From NCBI GenBank assembly GCA_964036295.1, contig OZ038469.1, positions 12,209,591 to 12,273,590 on the forward strand: a DNA stretch of 64,000 nt, in the 5' to 3' direction. The notes beneath the pieces are model-generated. The model saw only the letters and a list, made by a program, of their open reading frames with translations. It did no database searches and was not told where the DNA came from. The translations under genes and the position numbers were made by a program. Source of the DNA: Plumapathes pennacea (taxonomy: Eukaryota; Cnidaria; Anthozoa; Antipatharia; Myriopathidae). Positions within the stretch are counted from its first letter, which is position 1; the number at the start of each line of letters is the position of its first letter. Below are positions 37,201-50,399 of the stretch, piece after piece.

Positions 37201-40200
37201 TAATGCGTCACTCTTTCTACTCTTCACTAAAACCAAGATCTTCCAATCGGCTCAACTTGCGGCAAAGATCGGGAGAAAATCAAAGTGATAGAGTATAAAG
37301 CAAGAAACTAAAATATCAATTTCTGACAAGAAGCCAGTTTGAAGACAATTAACTGACGTGCTTCTTGATCCTTTTTATCGCTTAAAAAACCATAAACCTG
37401 AATTTCATTTTTCATATTAAGTTTGGAGAACTTACCTTTGGTGAGTGACGCGCGCGTCGTGCTAAACCTTGCAGTGTTCAGACTAAAGTATGGGCGGAGA
37501 TAAAACGGCGAAAAGACACTTTTGGAGACCTTCAGTCGTGGCTCTTATCTCACATATATGCAGCCAGTCTGAAATGCTTCCAGACGCTGTGCAGAACTAC
37601 TTGTGGAGTGAGCGCCCCCATTAAAACCCGCCAGATATTCCATTGAGAAGCAAACTACGTCAATCTGCGTTAGCTAAATATAGAAAGCAATACCTGAAAG
37701 GTTTCGAAAATCAAATGTATATATATATACATATCGCTTAGCCTAGGTAACCGACTTAGTCCACAGGCGAAAGCTATTCTTTGCCCTAAATCTTTGCACC
37801 ATTGCTAGTAAAATGTATTGATATTCATTTTCGTGTAGACTTTCTTTGCATGCTTGCCCATCGAGTAGCGAACAGTGCCCAAGTGTTAAGTGAGCTTAAC
37901 TGATAACGTGCTCATGAAAAATATATGGCACTCTGAGTAGACCTCTGTTTGACACGTTAAAAAACCAGTAACGCAGTAAGAAAGGCTCCACTCCAGGTGT
38001 CGGAGGTGGTACATTATAGAAGCTGACAATGGCGGATAACTTTCACAAGGCAACCTCGCGTGCATTTAAAGTTTATTAAGAAACCCCAACTCTTTAAAGA
38101 ATACATGCCATTACGGATTTGTTGCCAAGTCAAAAATCTTAACAAAACAAGGAAAACCCAATTATAGGCTTTCTATACTACATACGTTTTCATAAAGCTG
38201 AGTTCTTAATACTACGTCCTTGACGAGTTATAGAGCTTTAAGCTAGTCAAATAGGGAGCTAAGCATAGAGGAATGGAAGGTTTAGGGTAAACTGCACTGT
38301 TTAACTAACCCTTTTGGGTACAGTTGTTAAAAAAACAATTATAAGCGGTTTTGACAAAACTTGTGTACAAAGTTATAATGTTGGCAAGTATGACCACCAC
38401 ATACTGCCTCGAGTTCAAAAATTCTGTATATGGAAGTCTTCAAATGTTTCACACTCGTACGAAAAGAATGTCAAGAGCCTGATAAGGCGAGTTTATGGCG
38501 CTTTCAGTATCATGAATCGAAATCGTCTTAGTTGCATGTTTCTCTCTCTCTCACACACACACACACAGGAGAGATACCCCAAAGTCAAGAATGTATTGAA
38601 ATACTTATTCGTACTTTCCAATAAGACATTGGACAATATTGCAACCTTGTTGATCATGACCCACAGAGTAAAGGTTCTGTGAAAGGGCAAACTACTACCA
38701 CCCGTTTCTTCGACCTGTTTGCAATATGTTTGTTTGCATTGCCTCCCCTTTCACTTATTGCTAAAATGTTAGGTTTATGTCAGGTACAGCAGTTCTATCT
38801 GCAGCTGCAAGGAAAAGCAACAGGACAGTTGCTTTGTATGCAATCCTTATGTCCCTTCAGAACTATAACGCTACCGCACAGACGTTATATGCAAAGCTTC
38901 GACTATAGTTAAAAAGCTCGACTTAAAATGGATTGATGGTGATCGAATCTTGCAGCAGCACCTAAGCTGAGCTTCTACTTGAGCAGCAAGTTCCTCATCA
39001 AATCCACTATTCAAGCACGAATTTCCCTCAAAGATTACACTAAGCTGCTGCTACGAACTGCTCCGACTGTCCAAGCTAAAATATTCCTACCATGAAAATA
39101 GATATCAAAGTTTTTGAGCAAAGGGGCAGTTTCACTAGCTCGTATTCCCAAACATCAGCAGTAAGCCGTCCATACTCTTCCTCAAAGCTAAACCAATATC
39201 ATAGCTCCAACACGAATAACGCTTTTGAACAAGCCACAACTGGAAATTTAAGTGATGTCCGGAAGCCGTAAAAGGACCGTCCGTATTGCCCAGCAATTGA
39301 AAAACTGACATGGAAACAAAAGATGATAGTAATGTACTTTGTTCGTTTTGAAAAACCCTAAAATCTGTGTAAAAAGCTGTCAATTAAATCCGAAGGGTGA
39401 CATTATCAACATTCAACTGTAAAACGTTCGGGATACGGATCTGAACTGACGTGGTCTTCTCTATCTGCACGATTCACTTTGACCAGTGGTGTCTCGTAGT
39501 CGAACATGTTTCGAGGAATATTTTCTGGGAAAGGGAATCATTCTCAAACTAAATTCAGTGAAGAGAGAGGATGTTTTGCTTCAAGATGAAATGCCAAACC
39601 CGGAAAGGTTAATCGACTTTCACGTAACAAGCTTGACCCCACCTTCTCCTCTTTTGTTTTGCTGGAACTTTATAAGCGCTATGGTGGGTTTTTGCAAACG
39701 CCACGAGAAGAGCGCTTCGAGAAGCAAAACCGAAGGGATTATGAATTTGATTTTATTACTCCTGACGTACCAATATCGGTCACATTTGGGCTTGCAGTCG
39801 CCCGAGTATGGATAAACACAAAATGTTCTTGAAACGTACCTCATGGCTAACTTTGCTCTAGTCAAGGTGAGCTCGTACTGAGCATAATGCTGAAGGAAAA
39901 CACCAAACATTCATAAATGCTTCCTGAATAACAAACTGGTAACTGCTTGTCATGCGGTATTGCCTCAATGATCCAGACATAAAAAAGAACAGATGTAGTA
40001 TCAGGCGGCATTTTTTGGTACTTCTTGGCAGCTTCAAGAGAATGTGTTTTGAAGTGAGTTGCGACACTAAGAACGACAAAAACCTGGTTGATATCGCGCG
40101 GACGGTTCTGAATAAGAAAACTCTAAGATAAGCAAAACACAATCATGACAATTGAAGACGAACTTTGAAAAACGCAGGAAGTTGGAGTGATTGTACCGCT

Positions 40201-42628
40201 TCACACCGTAAGCAAAACAAAACAGTACTTCCGGACCCGGACTGGAACGTCTCTTATTCGTCTTATTTCGACGCTCCATGAAAAATCACTTAGTGCTTGA
40301 CAAATCATGTAAGAAAAGTAAAAGAAATACAGCAAGGCGTAAAATGCAACTGTAGGCGCTTAAGTCAAAGACTGCAGTCCACTACAACAAGTATCACATA
40401 CTGAGTGCCGTGACTGCATTTGGGGACACGGCTGAATCACAATATTAAGTTTTAAGCCAGTGTAGAGTTTCCAACGATGTGATTTCCTTTCACGTTTGAT
40501 AGGTGCAGCTTGTCAACATCACTGAAACTGATCTCCTAGTTTTCTTACCTGTGATGGATCGGCAGCTGTTCTAGCACCTGGTCTCAAAAAGTCGCTGGAT
40601 TCGCTCATTATTGGTCTGCTAGTCAGTTCCTGCTAAGGCCGCGTGCTGTGTGTTAACTGTCCTGGCTGAAGATCTGTCACGGAGTGTGAGCTCAAAGCCT
40701 CTGGAGCAAGAATATCGTAGTGGTTTTGATATGAGATATTTCAAGCGGTGTGACATGTGCTCTCACGAGTACTTTTGTTTAAAAATGTTGATCACAAGCT
40801 ATATTGGTCTGCCCAAAATAGTTCACCGTGCATCATCGCGGCGTCTTCTTCTGATCTACACCGAAGAATCAGCAAAAAGCACGGTATTAACTATTTTCAC
40901 CCACGACTTTCAATAGTTTGAAGCAAAGCAATGTCGTCTGAAGAAGGAAGTATAATGTTGGACAGGTTTTGTATGAACTTACTTCCACTGCTAGGGAGCA
41001 ATTCCTGACCTAATACGGGCAAGCAAATCCTATTTTCCGTGGGTGTACTATTTATTTACAAACTTCACGTGGTGTCCACTATTTGCGTTTGGTCGTTCTA
41101 GAACTTGTTAAGCTTCTTATTCCTGTAACAATAACTTGATACAATAACACTTCCACCCTTGACTCTCATGATAACTATCTTTCTAGAACATTTGATTCAA
41201 CGCCCTGATTCGCAACATTGTAGCAACTCTGCTGAAAAAAATCGGATGAAGGACAATCATGAAATTTAACTTTCGACCACAGCAACGACCGGTGTAGAAG
41301 CCACACACTAGAAGGAAGCATGGATCAATATTTTTACTAACGTGATGTCGGGACGGACTTTGCGTGACTATTATTCTGGAGTATTCTTCTGGGTTCTAAA
41401 TTGTCTGGATATATCGCGGATTTGGCGATTGGTTGTGTTTGCCGGCATCAGTCCGTAATCAGAGGCTAAAGATGCCGCAGTCAAATCTACAGCTGAAAAT
41501 CTGCCACGTGAACTAGCTCAACCTAGTAGAGTAGATTGCATAGGATAGGTTCTTCATGATTGTCAAGAGCGCACTAGAGTTATGGATTGAAGTAAAAGTC
41601 CATTAGCGTTTCCACTCTAGAGTGAATCTGGTGCCCTGTGACGCAAATGGAACACGCAACAGAACTGAAAGCATTATCATTAGCTACAACTTCCGCTCTG
41701 TAGACCCTTACACTCCATGATCATCAGTGTACAGTAATGGCAATGCAAAATTGATGCGTTTTAATGTCGCTGGGCGCATTTCCACACTTAGGCCGTTTTC
41801 TCTCTCTCTCTCTCTCTGGCTAATTATTCTGTTCCCTACCCACATGAAGTTCTCCGTTCAGCATATGAATTAATTCAAACGAAAACAGAATCAAAACTAA
41901 AGTTATAAATATAGAATCAAGTAGCAAGTGACACACTCATCCACTTGTTACCAAGTTTTCATACCGTATCATAAAAGAAACATACATTTTTCGGACGATT
42001 GAACACCCGTCATAAAAAATAATCAGATCCAGATATCGTCTTGACATTTTGGCCGTCAATCTCTTTCTTTCGCTCCTCGACCGCGATAATTGCAGTACCA
42101 AAGCTAACAGTTGCCTGGTTTTTTTTTACTAGATATGTACAAAACTGCTACATAAGTACTCAAATAAAATGATTCAAGCTATGCTGTACCCTCGATAGAT
42201 TCGAAGCCCTTCCTGAAAATCCAATGAAGTTTCAAGAACTTCCACAAGGCATTTGAGTGATATTTACAACATTAACATATTTAATTGTTCCCCGGAAATA
42301 AACGGAAATGACGATACCGAGAGACGGTAAAATGACAGATACCAAACCACAAGCGATAAAAAACAAACAGAAACTGTGTTAATCAGCTGCCGATCTATTG
42401 TCTATATAATATTTGATTCTTAGTTTCGCACTGACGTCGACATTTTGACCTTTGGCAAAATTCCAAGGCCATCCCATTCTCTCAAACAAACACTTTTCGC
42501 TGCATATACTTCAACCATTCCCTATCTACATAAATGTGCAGTTCTGTCACGGCTTCTTTTTGTCTGACCGCGTTCTTCGTAATAGACACCGGCCGTAAAA
42601 TGTCTCCTCTCGTCACCATATCCCCCCT
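31221..42628. other. Long gene-poor stretch
   Basis: No convincing exon was found in about 11 kb. It contains scattered simple repeats: a T-run near 32960-32978, GAAA and CAAAAA units at about 33778-33826, TA runs near 34310-34327 and 37718-37731, CT/CA at about 38541-38569, and CT near 41801-41817. The opposed frames at 32143-32541 and 32204-32518 show no family signature. Confidence 0.4.
33778..33826. repeat. GAAA / CAAAAA simple repeat
   Basis: A run of GAAA tetramers followed by CAAAAA hexamers, possibly the remnant of a poly-A tail or simply a microsatellite. Confidence 0.85.
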
Positions 42629-42633
42629 CCCCC

Positions 42634-42664
<31 letters not shown>

Positions 42665-42681
42665 AAAATAAATAATAAAAA
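42629..42681. repeat. Poly-C followed by poly-A tract
   Basis: About 26 consecutive C residues (42629-42654) pass directly into an A-rich run. The C-tract could form an i-motif, and its complement a G-quadruplex. Length is unreliable in any assembly. Confidence 0.95.
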
Positions 42682-45600
42682 AACTTGAAAATATTAAAGA
42701 AGGCCACGAGAATCGACCGGGACAATCTAATAATCCAAACCACTCTTGGGTGGAGATTAATGACGAAGGCCAGTCAGCTGATCAAATGGATAAGGTATCA
42801 GATACTCCGGTGGTTCGGAATGCGGAGACACTAATATTGCATTAAAAGCCTACTGTCATGTATCTGGGCAAGGTAAACAGTTGTGGACTGCATTCATTCA
42901 CAGGTCCTCATATGGAGTGCCGTATTAACAAAACATTCATACGAATACATGAATGGATTAAATGCATAATAATTTCACTAAAGAAAAGTTGGCGTGAGTT
43001 GCGTCCACTCTAGTGCGACAGCTCTTGAATGACTGAACCTTTTGAACGAACAATTTTCACTTTCGTATGGTATAATCGTGATAGCTGGATGGTCAACAAT
43101 CAAGGTATGACAATAACACTTACCAACTAACTATGGGAGGTTAAATTGTAAATTATATTGTCCCTCAATTCGTGGTGTTCCAAACATTTATTCCATTCGA
43201 TCACTCATAAGCACTATGGTCACCTAAAATCCAATTATTTTGCTTTTTAAAATGTGTTGTTTTAACAGTACCATGCTATAAAAGGTTCTCCAGGACCTGC
43301 CTACATTGTGCAATTTTCTTACGTTAATCTTGGTATTAATTTTGTTAAGAAACTGCACTTAAGTACGAGCATCCCGGCACAAAGATGAAGAGTACGTTTC
43401 TGAATTAACATTTTCTTTTCTTCCAGTCAATCTTTAGTGTTAAGCCAGACCATAGCATACTTTAGAGAAAAATATGGGGAGTAAATTAAGAAGAAGGCTC
43501 CAATTTGTTTGAAATAATACATTGTGGCACATCGATGCCCTATTTATCCTTATATATACTGGAATAATATCACAAAAGTCTTTTTCTGAAGTTAAAACTT
43601 CCGTCGTTGCTACATTTATTAGATTGACATGCGGGGCCATTCCTGGGTAAGGACGCTATCTTTAAAGCAACTATGGGTAACGTTAGATGTGAAAATCTGT
43701 ATTAAAACGCACAATGCACTTTAACCAGAGATCGTCAACAGCACTCATGCCGTTGCTACCCTTTCTCATTCTGATTAGTAAAAGGCTCGTTCCAACGGTC
43801 ACTGCGCTATTTTTAAAGTGTTATTCATTTAGACAAGTATAACTCCGCAACAATTGCCTTGGTCAAGTATCGATGTCGGCTCTGTCTCTTCTACTGGCTA
43901 AGTCGGAGATTTCATTCAGGAATTTGTTTATTAAAAGACCCATTAAGCTATCCAAACTACCATTAATACCAGCTATATCGGACAAACGGCTAAACTACAA
44001 TGTAGTCATAAATCACGCTCTCTACATCTCTACTCAGTAAGGTGTCAGATATTTGTCGCCAACCTCTTGTAGTTGACATCCGACTTGTCACAAAAGGCGA
44101 TTAATCCTCTTATCCTGGCCATACACATGTTAAATCAAGAACATTTTAAACAGCTGAAGTGGTATAAGACCAAGTCATGACTGTGGAAAATTCTATCCGT
44201 AAGACAGTTCGTTTCATACTCAGCAATCAAAAAATACACACCGTCACCTTTCCAAAATGGCATATCAGCGATTGATAAATATATATTTGGGAGCAGATAT
44301 AGTTTCACTTTATTGCCGATTACATCTTGTAATGACAAATACCGAAGTTTTGGCTCGTGGATCAGCTAAATGGATGGCTCACTATATCCACGGAAAATAC
44401 CTCTGGTGACGCACGAGCCATTGCAATTAGCTGTACGATTGAAACGAGCATCTAAAAATATCAATAACACTGACTTGCTAACTTGGGAGCAAAACAATGG
44501 CAACTAAATTCTTACATATGCACAAAAAAAAGTAATCTGGTTTTAGCTGGAAGGTTGGATTCCAGTGTCGCAACTGGTTCGTCTTACTAAACACCACACA
44601 TTTAGATTGCCACTCCAAACGTATATGCCAATCTTACAGTTAGTTAAGATTCGAAGACATTTTAAGCCTCACCTTGCTGGCACTAGCGCAGGTGTAGTTT
44701 CTGATGGACAAAAACGGCACTACAGTCATGTAAATACGTCATCACGGAGACATTTACGCAAGTCGTGTTTATTTTAGCTTGAAAATGATATTTTTTAATT
44801 GTATTTTATCTAAAACGATAGTCTTCTGTTCCTCCAGGCGCGGGTTGACAGCCCATAAGCGCCGTTCAATATCGCATATCAATCCAGAAAACCTTTTCAA
44901 TACCCTCTCAAAATAGTAAAGGAATGTAAGCAAAGTTGCTTCTTTTTCCTCCACTTTTCTGTGCCATATATTAACTCAGCCAAGAAAACTGGAAGAGTAT
45001 ACAAAATCATACATCGGTGTAATTAAATTTCTCATTTATACAAAAACAGTGAATTGCTCTGCAACAAAATAGAAACTTGTGCATCGTGGGAAACTCCGCA
45101 CAACGGCATACCGTTTGCATTGCACAACGGCTGCTATATTTAGCTTTTTAAAAAAATATTTGCCCTTGAGTGGTTATCTTGCAAAAGAAATAGTGGGGAA
45201 GAGTTGCTCTATAAGCTGCAAAAACGTCGATTTAAAGTTTATAAGGCCATGAAGACCTGACACTGAAGGCGAGGATAAATCGCGAGTGCTATTGCTGGCA
45301 CGACGCCAAAACGACGACTCTGTGACGTCACGGCAGTAAGAGGCATTTAATTTTAGACCCATCGTTACTATTTTTGCTCGAACAGGCGCCTCCTTGTGTT
45401 ATTGTTTTCCGCCGGACTGTTACCAAGATTTCACGCGGAAGTTGCAAACGTGTGGCATTCAGCGGAATGAACCAGGCACAGACATTTAAGAGCCTTGTCT
45501 TTTTTAAGTGGTCAGCACTTTCTCCTCTAATGAGTGGTCATTAAATAATAATGGCTGCAATGTGCCTAGCCTAATTGCGCAGCGGTTCGAAGTTTTGCTG

Positions 45601-47016
45601 AGCGCTTTAGTTCATTTGGTTCCGCTGAGTGCTCGCCGTCCACTTGAGTGCATAATTATGAATACAAGGAAAAGAAGTCATCCTACATCTACACCATCCC
45701 AGTCTTTCTACAGCATTTCCATCGCAGGCTACCAAATCCTTTGTCCTAAATATAGATACTTGAAGATAATTCTTGGCCCTCTTCTCATGCTCGTCGGCAA
45801 GGTCGTAAACAACTTGTCATCATAGTATTAGCAGCGGTGTTATCAGATTTCCCTATTGAACAGCACACTTCATGTTCCATTTAGTCCTCTAAAAATTGAT
45901 ACTGCCCGCATGATTTGAAAAGCTAACTACAGTAACAAGCGAATATGAACGGCTAAAAGCAGTAATTCAATAAAGGAAATGATGGGTTCTAATCTATTTA
46001 CTTCATGGTGAAGAATGATCACACATACGTCTTCCAGAAATTTAGGTAAGAATTTTTAGGCACACCTGCGAATAAACGCCCTTTAATGGCTCATCAATGC
46101 AGGAACTTGAGCAAAGAAACAACTTACGTCAATGTGTTGATAGCTTGCTAAGTGTTTGCGGCCAGTTGCCTAGACATGACCAAGGGCGATTATCGCCTTA
46201 GATCCACAGCTTTGCGAGACTATCCGATATTATAATGGTTGCTGTATTGCCCGTGCGATCGCCAATGATGACATTAGTCAGCCTATATGAGAGTCTAGAA
46301 AAAGCTGACAAATTTCAAGAAAGATTTGCTCTCTTGATTACGAAAGTGCTCGAAATACTTCTGATTACAGCGACGATATCAGTGCAGGTGTTCCGAAGCA
46401 AACCTGGCCAAATTACGATCGAGCTTATTCTAGAGTGAATTTTACATTTGACGTTGGTCTTCGTTTACAGAAGCAACTCTTTTTGCGATTTCCGTTTTAG
46501 AAGGATGTAGTTTAAATTCTCTTATCTTTGGAATTTTTGTTTCCGCTGTTTTAAGTGCAACAGCACTTCAGTTGTTTCAACGCTAGCCCACTTGAATTAC
46601 TCAGACCTGTGGCGACTGTGTTAATTCAGCAACCATATCACCTCCCTTTGGTCCGGAGACCAGATGTTCAACTAGAATGGCGTTGCCAGTGAGCTCGCGG
46701 CGTTAGTTGGGTCGAGAGCAGAATAAACTAAAATGGAAAGCAAGGACAAGAGCGGAACTTCCAGGAGACTTCCAGTTTCTCACCAGAAATATATAACACA
46801 GTATAGAGAACTTGGCTTTTGACACCTTGCTTAAATGAAACCTGATTAAACTATAAATTTATCATTACAGCACTCATACACTTGGTTCTTAAAGGTTGAG
46901 CGACTCTGCATTTTGAGCTTAGAAGCGAAACGGTTACCCACCGAGTAAATCTGAGTAATGCGTGATTTGTCTTTTTATGAATCAATTTTGACAGTTTGAC
47001 TTCGAACACTTAATTC
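42682..47016. other. Gene-poor DNA
   Basis: No recognised exon. A perfect CRE palindrome TGACGTCA lies at 45323-45330 within a locally CpG-richer patch (about 45265-45480). Its function is unknown. Confidence 0.4.
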
Positions 47017-47845
47017 TAATCAGAGGCCACGATTAATCCAGCCTTCGCTTCAATACTAGTCTGTCTTGTTTTTTTTTTTTTAACTGAATGCGTTTCACTT
47101 CTATCAGGCTTTCGAGTATTTGTGCTTTGTAACAAATATAAAATTGAAAGCGAGAAATGTAACACGAGCCCAACACGAGACTTGTTTACAATATTATTGC
47201 GGTTTTGTTCACAGCGTGTTCAGTCCATTTGTGACTGCAAACTCAATGCTCAGGACTATTTCGGTGTATTTTTCATTTCTAGTATACACACTGGGCAGCC
47301 CAGGCTCCGGGGGTCTGTCTGTCTGTCACACAGTGATATGTGATACCTTTTTTATTACGAAAGAACACGACCTTTGGCAATTATAAAGAAATGTATGGGG
47401 ATTTTGGTCGTTCGCCGAACGGCGGTCTTCGGCAACGATTGAACTTAAAAACTGGCTAAATATGTTTAGTTGCGCGTTATCTTACCTCTCTCCGAACGTC
47501 AGCTCGCTGCGCTCGCTGGAACCGGTAAAAATTTCGGGGCGAAATTCTGACATCTCTTCTTATGCACAATCGACTTCGACTCTTATTTCTAATCAGAAGC
47601 CACGATCAATCCAGCCTTCGCTTCAGTACTTGTGTGTTTTCTTGTATTAACTGAATACGTTTCTTCTATCAGGCTTTCGAGTATTCGTGCTTTGTAACAA
47701 ATATAATATTGAAAGCGAGGAATGTAACACGAGACATGTTTAAAATATTATTGCGGTTTTGTTCACAGTGTGTGCAGTCCATTTGTGACTGCAAACTTAA
47801 TACTCAGGACTATTTCGGTGTATTTTTCATTTCTGGTATACAATG
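47017..47845. repeat. Direct duplication of ~260-270 bp, separated by ~300 bp
   Basis: Copy 1 (about 47017-47288) and copy 2 (about 47588-47842) share long near-identical blocks. These include AATCCAGCCTTCGCTTCA, ATCAGGCTTTCGAGTATT, GTGCTTTGTAACAAATATAA, ATTATTGCGGTTTTGTTCAC and CAGGACTATTTCGGTGTATT. Copy 1 has a T-run and a short insertion that copy 2 lacks. Confidence 0.92.
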
Positions 47846-48961
47846 ACCATTGCGAAACAAAGGCTACATGATCGAATGAAAGAAACATTTCAACAGGCAA
47901 TGTACGATAAGCAGAAGAATTTTATGAGGCAACAGATGTCATGTACAGAGTGAAGCATAAATCGCCATTGTTTTGCAGCTAAAGCTCATCGTAGCTTTGG
48001 TTTCCGTTTTCGGCCTGTTTTCTTCCCAGAAGTATTTCGTGTCGCCACAGAAAGTTTCGTCGGGACTAAATATTTAGCGGCCACAGAGATATTTGCAATC
48101 CCCCAGCGGTATCCATCAAACATCTGTTTACGGCTATTCTCAAAGCTTCCGCGGTGAACTAAAGAACGCAAGCCAAAATCGTTCCCTAATATCCAGTTTA
48201 TCAGTGCGTGTTCGGCACAAACCCAAACGGCGTTGAGTTTGGATTAAATGCAGTTAACTTTTACACACAAGTACCGAGCAATTCATGGCCACACTCGAGT
48301 TGTTTAACGAAGTCAATCACCGTGTTCTGCTTCTCGACCGACAAAAAAAAAGAAAAAAAAAAAAAAGAAAAAAAGGAAATTGCAGTCCTAAGCTCGCGTT
48401 GGGCCCCAGGCCCCCGCGAGCAATAACAGAAATGAAAATAAGCAACATTCCTTTGATATCAACTAGTTCGTCCCGAGGTTATCAGGATTCATCCGTGGAA
48501 TGTATCGGTTTCGAGAAGCGATCGGATGCACGTTGACACGTGCAACATATAATTTGTCTGAATACAAATAAGTCTACAGGTGGAAGAACTTTACTATGCA
48601 GTAGCACCTCATTATCAGCTTCTTACGCAGCTCAGAACTGCGTTAGCCCTGATCTGAACAACCTACCCAAGTATAGTTGATATTTACTAGTTGGCCCTGA
48701 GATAATAATAGTTATTTCAGTTTCTACAGAATGTATCAGCCTCGAAATGCAAATGGTGGAGATATTTTGTGCCTCTGTTTTGCAGCACTCGCAATGCCTC
48801 GGCAACAGTTCATTAGTTAGAAAAAAACACGGCAGAAATAAACACACAGGGAAATATTTGTGTTCTAAGTCGCATGTAAAAACATACTCAAATTTTTTCC
48901 TCCACTTATTCGTGTGATACGCGCACCACATATTTTGGCAAAAGCTGGCATAATATAGGTT
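47846..48961. other. Gene-poor DNA with an A-rich run
   Basis: An AAAG-interrupted poly-A tract lies at about 48342-48377. No domain-bearing frame is visible. Confidence 0.4.
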
Positions 48962-49036
48962 GGTGGTATACCAACTGAAAGTTGATCGAGGTACTGGAAC
49001 GCCTAGCCCTTCGTCAGAGCGAAAGCGTAGACCTCA

Positions 49037-49068
<32 letters not shown>

Positions 49069-49131
49069 AACGTCAGCTACTGTTACTCTTAGGGCGTTCC
49101 AGTACCTCGATCAACTTTCAGTTGATACACC
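48962..49131. mobile_element. Nested foldback element (170 bp)
   Basis: A perfect 32-bp outer pair (48972-49003 with 49093-49124) encloses a perfect 20-bp inner pair (49004-49023 with 49041-49060). An extra 32 bases on the right side only (49061-49092) include GCTCGAAACGTCAGC. The CTGACGAAGGGCTAACGCTC...GAAACGTCAGC string resembles a motif I associate with animal Penelope-like retroelement repeats. That attribution is from memory and uncertain. Confidence 0.75.
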
Positions 49132-49742
49132 AGCGTTTTTATCACCACGCCGACGCAGTTAATCTTGTTCTCTTAAGAGCTGGAATCATACATAATATAG
49201 GTTGTGCTGAGATGGTGGGAGGTGATACTTTTTTAACCTTAGTTCATGAACATCCAGTTTTCATACAACCAACCATCTTTGTAAAATCGTCAACACAACT
49301 TTTTCACTATCAGACTCACTATTTTGTCAGCTCCGTTGAAGCGTGTACGAGTGCAACTGTAGTTGCAAATGACCACTAAATTGTCTCCATGGTACTTAAC
49401 TTCTGTTCTTACCATATTTTTGTTGCGACATTCGTGCATTATTTATTCGTGTAGTAAGTATGCTTTTCCGATAAGTTAAATCGCAGTCCCAGCATTTTAA
49501 TCAATAAGAGCAATCAGGCTAGACCTTGATAAAATATACCACAGAACTTTACCTAACGTTTTGATATCATTAATGAGGTATCAAAATTCGTTACAATCTC
49601 CAATATCTCAGTGCAAAATTTGGAACCTGTATAACATCACATAATGAAGTTGATGCCAGGGGGTTGTGCCACACGATTCTCAAAACCCTTACTTTAATTC
49701 AGACCAAAGTATACGAATTTCCACAAACTATGTCAGACCTGC
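49132..49742. other. Non-coding DNA, nothing recognised
   Basis: The stretch lies between two inverted-repeat elements. No exon or clear repeat is visible. Confidence 0.4.
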
Positions 49743-49918
49743 GGCCGTATTCACCAAACTTGCGTACGAACAAAAATGTTCATAAGTATGGCTTATGCAT
49801 CAGAACAATGACTTACGCATATTATCTTGAGCGAGATAGTATGCGTAAGTCGAACTTACGATTCGTAAGTCATACTTGCGAACATTTTTGTGCGAAGGCA
49901 AGTTTGGTGAATACGGCC
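49743..49918. mobile_element. MITE-like element with long terminal inverted repeats (176 bp)
   Basis: Ends GGCCGTATTCACCAAACTTG (49743 onward) and its reverse complement (ending at 49918) match over 21 bases. Inner blocks CGAACAAAAATGTTC, ATAAGTATG and TTACGCATA pair across the centre. The whole unit is a long imperfect hairpin with no coding capacity. Confidence 0.85.
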
Positions 49919-50046
49919 ACTGTATCCCCTGTATATTTTCAACCCATTTCCGACATGTATAACAAAAATTGTACCCCACTTCAAACCTATATCCAATACC
50001 GTAAATGCTCTAATAAGACCCTCTACAAGGTAGATTTTTGCAATAA

Positions 50047-50238
50047 GCCCCCCCCCCCCCACTTCATCCTTACGACTGTGAGCGAGAAACAAGACTATTG
50101 ACGCCGTATTAGATGCTTAGTGCTGTATTTTTTAGCTTTACATTTTGTTGTCATTGCATCTTTTAAAATGAGCACCCCCCTCTCTCACTCTTTCCCGCCC
50201 CCTTTCCAAGGATAATTTTTAAATGCCCCCCCCCCCCG
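50047..50238. repeat. C-rich runs
   Basis: Runs of about 10 C residues (around 50048-50060 and 50227-50237) with a CCCCCCTCTCTC segment between them. They are low-complexity DNA. Confidence 0.85.
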
Positions 50239-50399
50239 GACTTATTATAGCATTTACGGTATGTGGGTGCTTTTTTATACCAAATACCGAAAGAAACGAA
50301 ATATACTACCCTACTCAAGACCAAAGGACAAAATCTATGCCCTATGCCAGATTAAATGCTTGAAAATGTATCCCTTGAGGCGGCACATATGGGAATACG

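Noticed and set aside
49041-49077. Possible hammerhead ribozyme core (CTGACGA ... GAAAC)
   Set aside because: Core-like letters and a helix II-like pairing exist, but there is no credible helix III. CTGACG pairs instead with CGTCAG, giving a simple hairpin.
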